A stretch of 64,000 nucleotides of DNA, taken from Solibacillus faecavium. GTDB taxonomy: Bacteria > Bacillota > Bacilli > Bacillales_A > Planococcaceae. Below, one piece after another: positions 57,299 through 64,000 of the stretch. The stretch covers positions 1-64,000 of the forward strand of contig NZ_JACSPZ010000004.1 in NCBI RefSeq assembly GCF_014836905.1, read 5' to 3'. The position numbers and the translations under genes are program-made. The stretch's first letter is position 1. Each line of letters starts with the position of its first letter. The notes beneath the pieces are model-generated. The model worked only from the letters and a program-made list of their open reading frames with translations, ran no database searches and was not told the DNA's origin.

Positions 57299-58393
57299 TT
57301 AACGTCCATTTAATATGTTTTTTTCATTTTGCAGGAACTGACTGCGGGATTTTGCTACACGGGCAATACGCTCTTCAGCCAAACGATTCGCTGCTAAGTA
57401 TGTTGGAATATCTTCCTTTTTCGAGATCGCAAAAATTTTCTCTAAACTTGTGTAAATCGTCTCAACCCGCTTCATCGCACGTTCACGGTTATAGCCGTAT
57501 AATTCGTCAGCAACGTTAATTACACCACCAGCATTAATTACATAGTCCGGTGCATAGACAATACCCATTTCATGCAATACTTTACCGTGTCTAGATTCTG
57601 CCAGCTGGTTATTCGCCGATCCTGCAATCACTTTTGCTTTTAATTGTGGAATCGTTACATCATTCACAATAGCGCCAAGTGCACATGGTGAGAAAATATC
57701 GACTTCCTGCTCGTAAATTGCATCCGGTGCAACTGCGACAGCATCAAAATTTGATACGACACGGTCGATCGCCTGCTGATTAATGTCGGTTACAATCAAT
57801 TTCGCGCCTTCTTTATGTAAATATTCACATAAAGTATATGCAACATTTCCAAGCCCTTGTACTGATACTGTACGACCCGACAGTGAATCATCGCCAAACG
57901 CTTCCTTCGCTGCTGCTTTCATCCCCAAAAATACACCATATGCTGTAATTGGCGACGGATTGCCAGAGCTGCCGAATGCTGGCGATATACCTGTTACATA
58001 ATTTGTCTCTTCGTGAATTAAATCCATATCGGCCACTGTCGTACCTACATCTTCTGCTGTAATGTAACGACCGTTTAAGCCTTGGATAAAGCGCCCTAAA
58101 GCGCGGAACATTTCTTCATTTTTATCTGTGAATGGGTCCCCGATAATTACGGTTTTACCACCACCTAAATTTAAACCTGCCGCCGCATTTTTATATGTCA
58201 TTCCACGGGCTAGACGAAGTGCATCTTCAATTGCCGCTTCCTCTGAGGCATAAGTCCACATCCGTGAACCTCCTAGAGCTGGACCTAATGTTGTATCATG
58301 AATTGCAATTACCGCTTTTAACCCCGATGCTTCATCTTGGCAAAAGACAACTTGCTCAAAATCATACTTCTGCATGTACTTGAAAATCTCCAT
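57299..58393 (-). CDS. bcd: leucine dehydrogenase (branched-chain amino acid dehydrogenase)
   Basis: A 364-residue Glu/Leu/Phe/Val dehydrogenase. [20 protein letters not shown] holds the substrate-binding and catalytic Lys residues and the glycine loop. It also has [20 protein letters not shown] and the NAD loop [20 protein letters not shown]. It deaminates Leu, Ile and Val to 2-oxoacids that BCKDH consumes. First gene of the bkd cluster, ATG with AGGAGTAG upstream, preceded by a cre-like site. ptb and buk, which flank bcd in B. subtilis, are absent here. Confidence 0.95.
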   Translation of the reverse strand: MEIFKYMQKYDFEQVVFCQDEASGLKAVIAIHDTTLGPALGGSRMWTYASEEAAIEDALRLARGMTYKNAAAGLNLGGGKTVIIGDPFTDKNEEMFRALGRFIQGLNGRYITAEDVGTTVADMDLIHEETNYVTGISPAFGSSGNPSPITAYGVFLGMKAAAKEAFGDDSLSGRTVSVQGLGNVAYTLCEYLHKEGAKLIVTDINQQAIDRVVSNFDAVAVAPDAIYEQEVDIFSPCALGAIVNDVTIPQLKAKVIAGSANNQLAESRHGKVLHEMGIVYAPDYVINAGGVINVADELYGYNRERAMKRVETIYTSLEKIFAISKKEDIPTYLAANRLAEERIARVAKSRSQFLQNEKNILNGR

Positions 58394-58414
58394 AATACTC
58401 TACTCCTCCAATTA

Positions 58415-58432
58415 AGAAAGCGCTTACTTTCT
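58415..58432 (-). promoter_or_regulatory. possible cre (CcpA) site upstream of bcd
   Basis: AGAAAGCGCTTACTTTCT is a near-palindrome whose core GTAAGCGCTTTC agrees with the catabolite-responsive element consensus. It is 22 bases upstream of the bcd start codon. CcpA binding in glucose-grown cells would repress or activate amino-acid degradation, but the promoter is not located well enough to tell which. Confidence 0.5.
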
Positions 58433-58620
58433 CGTATATTATTATATTTTGTTAATTAAGATAATAAATACTTAAATTTGTATAATTTTATTATCGTTAT
58501 TTTTACAATACTTATAATTTAAAAATGATGCAACTAGAAATCTCCAAATTTAATTAAATTAGAAAATTCGGACTATTTTGAGCATTTATTATCATTAAAA
58601 AATGCAATATTTTCTATGAG

Positions 58621-58636
58621 GCTTTTATTATGCCAA
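58621..58636 (-). promoter_or_regulatory. possible sigma-54 (-24/-12) promoter of bcd
   Basis: TTGGCATAATAAAAGC on the minus strand has GG and GC ten bases apart, the spacing of sigma-54 promoters, although the -12 half is weak (AAAAGC for TTGCW). The bkd operon of B. subtilis uses sigma-L with activator BkdR. No BkdR gene lies next to this cluster. It is about 230 bases before bcd. Confidence 0.35.
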
Positions 58637-58805
58637 CATAACATGTTGATGTAAATTCGACATATCTTTTAATAGAATTCGTTAAATTGGATTGATGTTA
58701 TTGACATTCTTTTGTGTCATTGTAAAATTAAGTGAAACTTCAATATTAATGACATTAGCCTGTTTATACGGTAGGCTGTGCAATCAGTCGGTAGGAGGTC
58801 TTTTA

Positions 58806-59039
58806 ATGGCACGTATGGCTGCATTTATCGTTCTAGTCATTCCAGCAATATTAATGGCTGCTGGTATTAAATTTATGCGCGATACTCTTTTTGGTATATT
58901 AATTTCACCATTTCCATGGATTTGGTTACAATTCATTGTAGGCGCCATCTTTTTTGCAGTAGCGTTTTTGTTTTTTGCAGGCTTTTTACTACATCGGGAT
59001 CGCAAGCGTGGTAAAGTATCGGAGCGCTGGCAAAAATAA
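58806..59039 (+). CDS. yqzF: DUF2627 membrane protein (YqzF)
   Basis: A 77-residue protein with two helices (AFIVLVIPAILMAAGIKFM, then FIVGAIFFAVAFLFFAGFLL) and a basic tail HRDRKRGKVSERW. It matches the DUF2627/YqzF pattern and the gene's position between bkd and the GDPD gene in B. subtilis. ATG 58806 follows TAGGAGGT by the usual distance. The longer frame from 58692 has no ribosome site. Role unknown. Confidence 0.82.
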   Translation: MARMAAFIVLVIPAILMAAGIKFMRDTLFGILISPFPWIWLQFIVGAIFFAVAFLFFAGFLLHRDRKRGKVSERWQK

Positions 59040-59050
59040 TTGAGTATACG

Positions 59051-59087
59051 AAAAAGGTGCCTAGAAAATATTCTAGACACCTTTTTT
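59051..59087. terminator. bidirectional terminator
   Basis: AAAAAGGTGCCTAGA / TCTAGACACCTTTTT form a long stem (one mismatch) with a 6-base loop. It ends yqzF and, in the other direction, the GDPD gene, whose stop it overlaps. Confidence 0.9.
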
Positions 59088-59801
59088 ACGTTGTTGAGCT
59101 TCTAGTACTTTATGTGGAAAATCGGTTATCCACCCAATCACCGCTTGATGGGGATTTTTTAAAAATGGTTCGTTCCCCCTAATGCTGTAAAATCGTATAC
59201 CCATATTTGCTGCTGTACACAATTCCAAGTACTGCATTTTATAGTATTTCCTATGTGCATGAATCGCATCAATATAATTGCACTTCCCTAATGAATTCCA
59301 ATCGAACTTTTTCGTTATAATGATGGCCGTTTCAGCTTTCGGTAGGACTTCTTTTACTGATTTTAATAATGATTCATGAAATGACGAAAAATGACTGTTT
59401 GCCGGCAATTGTATATTATGTAGGAATGATTTTAGGACATTCTCTTTGGAGATAAGTGATTCTTTTAATTCTATGTTTAGTGCAATATTTTCTTTATTTG
59501 CCCACTTCAGCACATCCTCAAAGGACATCATCCTCTCTTGAAGAAAGAACCGTTTAAAGCGGGGACCTAAATTGTATTTTACGAGCTCTTTGTAATCACA
59601 CTGTGAAACAAGTCTATTCTTTCCTGCCAGCCTTTTCAAATCGAGATCATGGAACACAACTAAAATGCCATCTTTTGAAATTTGGAGATCAAGTTCAATT
59701 CCATCTGCACCCAGTTCTTTTGCCTTTTTAAATGCAGAGAAAGTATTTTCCAAATAAAAACTCGATGCACCACGATGAGCAAAAACAGGTATGTCATTCA
59801 T
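59073..59801 (-). CDS. glycerophosphodiester phosphodiesterase (YqiK-like)
   Basis: A 242-residue GDPD/GlpQ-type TIM-barrel enzyme. It has VFAHRGASSFYLENTFSAFK (catalytic His), GADGIELDLQISKDGILVVF (Glu, Asp), HDLDLKRLAG (second His) and a C-terminal VIGWITDFP. It hydrolyses deacylated phospholipids to glycerol-3-phosphate. No signal peptide, so cytosolic. It overlaps the FapA gene at its start. The same gene, yqiK, lies in the same region in B. subtilis. Confidence 0.93.
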   Translation of the reverse strand: MNDIPVFAHRGASSFYLENTFSAFKKAKELGADGIELDLQISKDGILVVFHDLDLKRLAGKNRLVSQCDYKELVKYNLGPRFKRFFLQERMMSFEDVLKWANKENIALNIELKESLISKENVLKSFLHNIQLPANSHFSSFHESLLKSVKEVLPKAETAIIITKKFDWNSLGKCNYIDAIHAHRKYYKMQYLELCTAANMGIRFYSIRGNEPFLKNPHQAVIGWITDFPHKVLEAQQRKKGV

Positions 59802-61372
59802 TATACATTCAGCTCTCCGTTTTCAATTAAAAATCTTCCATTAGTCATCGTCGATAAAAACGAAGACTTTTTACCAATTTGAATATACGTTCCTGGGTAA
59901 GCTTCTTTTTTCACTTCGATTTCTTCCTTTCCGACTTTACGTAAATCATTCATTAACTGCTTAATTTCCCGATCTAGTTCCATTGCCGTCGATTTATTAT
60001 TGTCGAGCTTCTGCTTTGTTTGCTCAAACACTGCAAGTTGTGGCTTCGTCATATTTTGGACGACCGGCATTAGACGATTTATTTGGCTTTCCAACTGCAA
60101 TATATCCTCCTGAATCGTCTTCAGCAATGCGGCCTTCGATTGAATGAGCTCAAGCCCCTCTGCTTTATTTACGCCATTTATAATTAGTTCTGTTCTTCGT
60201 TCCAGTCGGTTTCCCGTAATGGCTGTAACGATTTTATTTTTTGCAATAGCTGTACCGCCTATAATTTTACCTTTTCGTTCATCCACAAAAATCGACTGTG
60301 CTGTAATGATAGATCCTAAAGCATAAAACCCAATATTAACATCTTTTCCTGCTACGAGATGGGCTTCATTTACGTGTTTGACGAATATACTGCCTCCTGC
60401 CTCAACACGGGTTTGACCTAATCCAAAAATGCCACCTCGTATAAAAACATCTCCATCTGTCGATTTAATGAGTTTTGCACCAGATACACCTTCTGGACCT
60501 TCAATCGAAATATCCCCTTTTGCAATGACGGAATATCCTGGCTGAACCGTACCTCGTATAGAAATTGATCCATTAAAGTCAATGTTTCCAGTCTCAACGC
60601 TAACATCACCATTAATCGGTAAATGATGATTGACACTTATCATGCCTTTATGGTTTTCAAATACCCCGCTAATTTTTGAAAGAAGGACTGTTTTTCCGTT
60701 TTCTTCCTTTTCATAGGCTGACTTGCTGTCATATTTCAGTGGTAAATCACGTCCCTGCTGCGCTGGAATCGACTCTCCATAAACGTTTACTCCTGGGGTT
60801 CCAGGTTTGGCATGAATCTTTTCACCTAGCCATGCCCCTTGTTCAATTTCAAATATAAAATTCATATCGTAATAATCCGCTGTACCGTCTTCTCGAATAA
60901 CGGGTTTTCGATTAGGTAGCTGTAAATAGGTAATTTTTGCATCATCCCCTTTAACTGGAGGTGAGCCTTGGGCGATCATTATAGCCTTGCCACTTACTAT
61001 AGAGTCGATTTGTAAATCGATAATACCATAACTTATATTATTTTGAGATAATATATTTTTTACATTATCTAGAAATAATTGTGGATTTACTTTAATGGAC
61101 TCTACAGTTTCATAGACGAAGAGAGAAGCAGACATTTTATCTCGTGACACTTCAACCGTAATAGCCGGCAGCCACGTCCCGATTTCTACGGGGGTAGATG
61201 TAATCTCCATTAATACCTTTTTCAATACTGCAAAATTGGTTAATTTGATGCGAGGATTTAGACGCACAATCATATCAAAATCTTTTAATAAAAAACCTGG
61301 TTGTATTGTTTTTATATATACTATTTCATTATCCACTGTAATTTCAAAAAAACTATTTTCAAAAATAACCAC
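59801..61372 (-). CDS. FapA family protein (DUF342)
   Basis: A 523-residue protein of the FapA family (flagellar assembly protein A-like). Its beta-helix-like repeats run from about 230 to 400 (FNGSISIRGTVQPGYSVIAK, FIRGGIFGLGQTRVEAGG). A C-terminal coiled coil (LLKTIQEDILQLESQINRLM) follows. Function unknown. Start GTG 61372 has GGGAGG nine bases upstream; the frame extends 12 codons further without a ribosome site. Its stop overlaps the start of the GDPD gene. Confidence 0.85.
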   Translation of the reverse strand: MVIFENSFFEITVDNEIVYIKTIQPGFLLKDFDMIVRLNPRIKLTNFAVLKKVLMEITSTPVEIGTWLPAITVEVSRDKMSASLFVYETVESIKVNPQLFLDNVKNILSQNNISYGIIDLQIDSIVSGKAIMIAQGSPPVKGDDAKITYLQLPNRKPVIREDGTADYYDMNFIFEIEQGAWLGEKIHAKPGTPGVNVYGESIPAQQGRDLPLKYDSKSAYEKEENGKTVLLSKISGVFENHKGMISVNHHLPINGDVSVETGNIDFNGSISIRGTVQPGYSVIAKGDISIEGPEGVSGAKLIKSTDGDVFIRGGIFGLGQTRVEAGGSIFVKHVNEAHLVAGKDVNIGFYALGSIITAQSIFVDERKGKIIGGTAIAKNKIVTAITGNRLERRTELIINGVNKAEGLELIQSKAALLKTIQEDILQLESQINRLMPVVQNMTKPQLAVFEQTKQKLDNNKSTAMELDREIKQLMNDLRKVGKEEIEVKKEAYPGTYIQIGKKSSFLSTMTNGRFLIENGELNV

Positions 61373-61518
61373 GAATATCAACCTCCCGGATACATTCAGT
61401 ATATACAAAGATTTGATATTTGTTTAGTTAAAAATTTTTACAAAAAATGGCTATTTTGCTTAGTTAAAAAGTTAATTATAAAGCATTATTCCCAAAAGGT
61501 ATTATTACCTATCTACTA

Positions 61519-61953
61519 TTAATATAAAGTATGATGGTATTGTAATAAACTATGATATATTTCTGATACCCCATCTAAATAACGTTCATCATTAGTCTCT
61601 ATTGCCTTGATAGTATTGTTAATAAGCATAATGTCTAGTTCAATAGACTCGTTAAGGATTTTATTTTTAACCCCCTTCGAAATTATGACATTTTTCAAAC
61701 TATTTAGTTCATTTAAGTACTCCTGCATGTTTTCGTTAGCCAATTTTAGTTCTGAATTGTTTAATGTCCCTAACAATAATATATCACTATAACATTCTTC
61801 CCGTTGAGTCTGTAATCCTTCTATATAATTTCTTTTAACATCCGTTGTAAAATCCGCTGGTGCAGAAGCTGTCTTAAAATTGAAAGGAAATGTTAAAAGA
61901 AGAATGAATATGATTATAACAAGTACAAATATGGGCATTTTCAATCGCTTCAT
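61519..61953 (-). CDS. hypothetical membrane-anchored protein
   Basis: A 144-residue protein with an N-terminal helix (MKRLKMPIFVLVIIIFILLL) and an extracytoplasmic helical domain with NYIEGLQTQREECYSDILLL and AIETNDERYLDGVSEIYHSL. No lipobox. ATG with GGAGAG upstream. It is encoded between spo0A and fapA on the same strand. No family recognised. Confidence 0.55.
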   Translation of the reverse strand: MKRLKMPIFVLVIIIFILLLTFPFNFKTASAPADFTTDVKRNYIEGLQTQREECYSDILLLGTLNNSELKLANENMQEYLNELNSLKNVIISKGVKNKILNESIELDIMLINNTIKAIETNDERYLDGVSEIYHSLLQYHHTLY

Positions 61954-62055
61954 CTATCATCTCTCCTATAATCATTTCCTATCATTTTACCTAAGATTAA
62001 TATGAGTAATGTAAAATTAATGTTAAATTCACATAACAGAATGAAACACGATGAA

Positions 62056-62092
62056 ATAAAAAAAGTGTCCAGTACAATTCCTGGACACAAAA
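62056..62092 (-). terminator. terminator downstream of spo0A
   Basis: GTGTCCAG / CTGGACAC form an 8-bp stem with an 8-base loop, followed on the minus strand by ACTTTTTTTATTT. It lies 170 bases past the spo0A stop; the interval 62093-62262 holds AT-rich DNA and a purine-rich stretch AAAGGAGGTAAGGGAG with no clear gene. Confidence 0.85.
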
Positions 62093-62262
62093 AGTGAGTA
62101 ATACCGAGCATGGCATTATTCTTTGAAAGGAGGTAAGGGAGACTTCTAGGCCTTACTTGTTTTAAATATTCCCCGACTTTTCCAGTCTTAAACTTAATTG
62201 ATAAAAAAAACACCTCCATATTAGCATTTAAGCTGAAAATGAACGTGTTAAAATCTATTATA

Positions 62263-63054
62263 TTACGAAGCTACCATTTCAATACGAATCTTGTCCGCAA
62301 TCATTGCAATGAACTCCGAATTTGTCGGCTTTGACTTCATATGGTGCACTGTATAGCCAAATAGCTCTGAAATGTTCTCATAGCTGCCTCTGTTCCATGC
62401 TACTTCTATTGCATGACGGATAGCCCGTTCTACTCGAGAAGGCGTTGTGCTGAATTTCTTGGCGATTTCCGGATACAGAATTTTCGTTACGGAACTTAAT
62501 AATTCGATATCATTGTACACCATTTGAATTGCTTCACGTAAATAAGCATATCCTTTTATATGGGCAGGTACACCGATTTCTTTAATTATACCTGTAATTG
62601 TTGTATCCAATAAACGCGTATCAATTTTTGTAGGTGTGTTTGTTGCTAAAATTGGTGTACGTTTTTCCTGTTCAAACTTTTTACCAGCACAATGTAGAAT
62701 TTTGTGCACAAGTTGTTCAAATTCGAATGGTTTCAGCATAAAGTAAGATGCGCCAAAATTCACAGCCTGCTTCATAACATCCTCTTGTCCAAAAGCAGTA
62801 AGCATAATAACCTGAGTATTTAGATGACGTTCATCATTGTACATTTCTTCCAATACAGCCAGTCCATCTAAATGTGGCATAATGATATCCAGAAGTAGTA
62901 CGTCGATTTTATGCTCTTCCAACATTTTAATGCATAATTTTCCATTTGAAGCAGTTGCCACAATTTCAATTTGCGGATGGTTCGCGAAATAAATCTCCAT
63001 CATTTTTATTAATTCGCGATTATCATCAGCAATCGCAATTTTTACCTTTGTCAA
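62263..63054 (-). CDS. spo0A: sporulation master regulator Spo0A
   Basis: A 263-residue response regulator. Receiver domain residues Asp10, Asp11 and Asp56 (VLLLDIIMP) are all present. The C-terminal effector domain has [20 protein letters not shown] as the recognition helix region and [20 protein letters not shown] at the end. It is phosphorylated through the phosphorelay and controls entry into sporulation. TTG start with AAGGGGGA upstream. The promoter region holds several 0A boxes and a sigma-H-like promoter, implying autoregulation. Confidence 0.98.
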   Translation of the reverse strand: MTKVKIAIADDNRELIKMMEIYFANHPQIEIVATASNGKLCIKMLEEHKIDVLLLDIIMPHLDGLAVLEEMYNDERHLNTQVIMLTAFGQEDVMKQAVNFGASYFMLKPFEFEQLVHKILHCAGKKFEQEKRTPILATNTPTKIDTRLLDTTITGIIKEIGVPAHIKGYAYLREAIQMVYNDIELLSSVTKILYPEIAKKFSTTPSRVERAIRHAIEVAWNRGSYENISELFGYTVHHMKSKPTNSEFIAMIADKIRIEMVAS

Positions 63055-63207
63055 TCAAAATCCCCCTTTTATTTTGTCCAATTTCTCCCCTACAAAAACA
63101 AACTTTGCCGAGTTTATTAACAAATGCCCCAAATTATTTGTCATAAGAATATAACAAAAATGATCGACAGTTGATACCAATCCCTTTTGCATTGTCCTGT
63201 AGGGAAG

Positions 63208-63232
63208 TTTCGACAGAATTACTATAAATCCT
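63208..63232 (-). promoter_or_regulatory. sigma-H-like promoter of spo0A
   Basis: Minus strand AGGATTT, 11 bases, GTCGAAA fits the sigma-H consensus (RNAGGAWWW-N11-12-RNNGAAT). It overlaps a 0A box (TGTCGAA at 63209-63215), as expected for the Ps promoter of spo0A. Confidence 0.55.
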
Positions 63233-63314
63233 TCTCCACACACAAAAATGAGTAACAAGTATTATGATTTCTACCTTTATCGACAAGGAAATATATGGTT
63301 CTTCTTTTGTCGAA
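63209..63314. promoter_or_regulatory. cluster of 0A boxes
   Basis: Sites resembling TTTTGTCGAAAA are found at 63209-63215 (minus, TGTCGAAA), 63277-63288 (minus, TTGTCGATAAA) and 63305-63314 (plus, TTTTGTCGAA). A further half-match TGTCGATCA lies near 63163. Multiple 0A boxes ahead of spo0A are expected from B. subtilis. Confidence 0.6.
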
Positions 63315-63348
63315 TTATCTCTAAGTACTATTGTAATGAAAAAAGGAA

Positions 63349-63390
63349 AAAATGACTACACTTTATTAAAAGTGTAGTCATTTTTTTTTA
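63349..63390. terminator. terminator after spoIVB
   Basis: AATGACTACACTT / AAGTGTAGTCATT form a perfect 13-bp stem with a 6-base loop and a nine-base T run, just past the spoIVB stop codon. It is A-rich on the other side, so bidirectional. Confidence 0.9.
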
Positions 63391-64000
63391 TTATGGACTC
63401 TTTTTTAACATTTCTATGACAAGAATTCCGGCGCCCTTTGTAGGTTCTTCAATAAACATGTGCGTTACAGCTCCTACAAATTGATTGTCTTGAATAATCG
63501 GGCTGCCGCTCATCCCTTGAACAATACCGCCTGTTTTATCGATTAGACGCTCATCGACAACATGGAACGTAAAAGTATTATCCGTTTGTTTGTCAATTTT
63601 TATATCAAATAAATTGACCTCTTCACCGTCGATTGCCGTTAAGATTTGTGCTTTACCTTTTTTTAATTGATTTGCATGTATAATTTCAAGCGGTGGATGC
63701 AAACTGTCATGTAATGATTGTTCCCAATTTCCAAAAATACCGTATACATCATTACTGTTAACAGTTCCGAGTGGTGTTTGAGATTTATCTACAATTGAAA
63801 TTTTGTAGCCTGGTTGACCCGGAGTACTCTTTTTCACCTGTGAAATGGATGCTTCATAAATAGCACCTTCACTGAATTTTGGAGGCAGTTTCATCGTGGA
63901 GTCTACTATTTGATGGCCAAGTGCTCCGTATTCCATCGTTTCGGGATCGATATACGTGAGTGTTCCTACACCATCTGTTTCGCTTCTTAAAAATGGCTTT
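63391..64000 (-). CDS. spoIVB: SpoIVB stage IV sporulation serine peptidase, C-terminal part
   Basis: The reading frame is open from the right edge of the window to TAG/TAA at 63391, about 203 residues. It carries SETDGVGTLTYIDPE, MEYGALGHQIVDS (catalytic His) and GGIVQGMSGSPIIQ (catalytic Ser in G-M-S-G-S-P), and ends GAVTHMFIEEPTKGAGILVI. This is the S55 peptidase half of SpoIVB, which signals from forespore to mother cell to activate pro-sigma-K. The N-terminus and PDZ domain lie outside the window. Downstream is spo0A, as in all spore-forming Bacilli. Confidence 0.97.
   Translation of the reverse strand, partial: KPFLRSETDGVGTLTYIDPETMEYGALGHQIVDSTMKLPPKFSEGAIYEASISQVKKSTPGQPGYKISIVDKSQTPLGTVNSNDVYGIFGNWEQSLHDSLHPPLEIIHANQLKKGKAQILTAIDGEEVNLFDIKIDKQTDNTFTFHVVDERLIDKTGGIVQGMSGSPIIQDNQFVGAVTHMFIEEPTKGAGILVIEMLKKSP

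Noticed and set aside
58546-58566. CodY box upstream of bcd
   Set aside because: Only about 10 of 15 positions match AATTTTCWGAAAATT, which is near background in this AT-rich leader.
61950-62219. Minus-strand ORF of 89 codons between spo0A and the next gene
   Set aside because: Its ATG lies at its own purine-rich stretch, there is no ribosome site in front, and it runs through the spo0A terminator hairpin.

Overview
The window reads as chromosomal DNA of a low-GC, endospore-forming Gram-positive of the Bacillales. The evidence is Spo0A, SpoIVB, cotJABC, strong AGGAGG-type ribosome sites, frequent GTG/TTG starts, and a conserved block order spoIVB - spo0A - GDPD - yqzF - bkd - brxB - yqjA - carboxyltransferase - peptidase-T-like. 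The combination of families (Lysinibacillus/Solibacillus-like Planococcaceae) is an inference, not proven here. No rRNA, tRNA, CRISPR array or intact insertion sequence was seen.

Layout. 1-6.6 kb: a YrzI-type micro-protein, a purine permease behind a guanine riboswitch, an acetyltransferase, a frameshifted small gene, and two general-stress-type genes (an SDR and a YdaP-like ThDP enzyme), each with a sigma-B-like promoter. 6.6-12.4 kb: inositol-phosphatase-like protein, small membrane proteins and lipoproteins, a DUF606 transporter, a PAP2 phosphatase and an acetyltransferase. 12.4-17.4 kb: a nine-gene sulfane-sulfur operon (CstR-type repressor, two DsrE proteins, three rhodanese-containing proteins, a rhodanese-MBL persulfide dioxygenase, TusA, TauE exporter). 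Four copies of the 14-mer TACC-N6-GGTA lie in it, one exactly between -35 and -10 of the lead promoter. 17.5-22.7 kb: DinB protein, small membrane proteins, nucleotidyltransferase, cotJABC, an HNH nuclease, Nudix, and a frameshifted acetyltransferase. 22.7-25 kb: a MetNIQ-type transporter. 25-35.8 kb: hypothetical and zinc-ribbon proteins, two ECF sigma/anti-sigma modules, a YjfL/YjfM/YjfC-like operon, an M23 peptidase, and gene remnants. 35.8-42.6 kb: DedA, CheW, peptidase-T-like M20 enzyme, a coiled-coil/AAA/AIM24 cluster, a stress protein, and a GrpB-Nudix fusion.

43.2-58.4 kb is one metabolic neighbourhood. Leucine dehydrogenase and branched-chain 2-oxoacid dehydrogenase (E3, E1alpha, E1beta, E2) make acyl-CoAs from branched-chain amino acids. 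Methylmalonyl-CoA mutase (two subunits), its MeaB chaperone, the epimerase and a biotin-dependent carboxyltransferase carry propionyl-CoA on to succinyl-CoA. The block also holds bacilliredoxin BrxB, YqjA and the Prli42 micro-protein. 58.8-64 kb: YqzF, a glycerophosphodiesterase, FapA, a hypothetical protein, spo0A with 0A boxes and a sigma-H-like promoter, and the 3' part of spoIVB running off the right edge.

The least explained structure is a family of intergenic arrays at about 2.3, 9.2 and 43.0 kb. Each consists of four imperfect 25-bp palindromes whose centres are spaced 51, 61 and 51 bp in all three places, although the sequences have diverged. Other repeats are a 140-bp palindromic element splitting the bkd operon, a GC-rich 250-bp element at 42.7 kb, a 42-bp tandem repeat at 6.5 kb, a duplicated yrzI leader, and an 81-bp nested palindrome at 32.2 kb.
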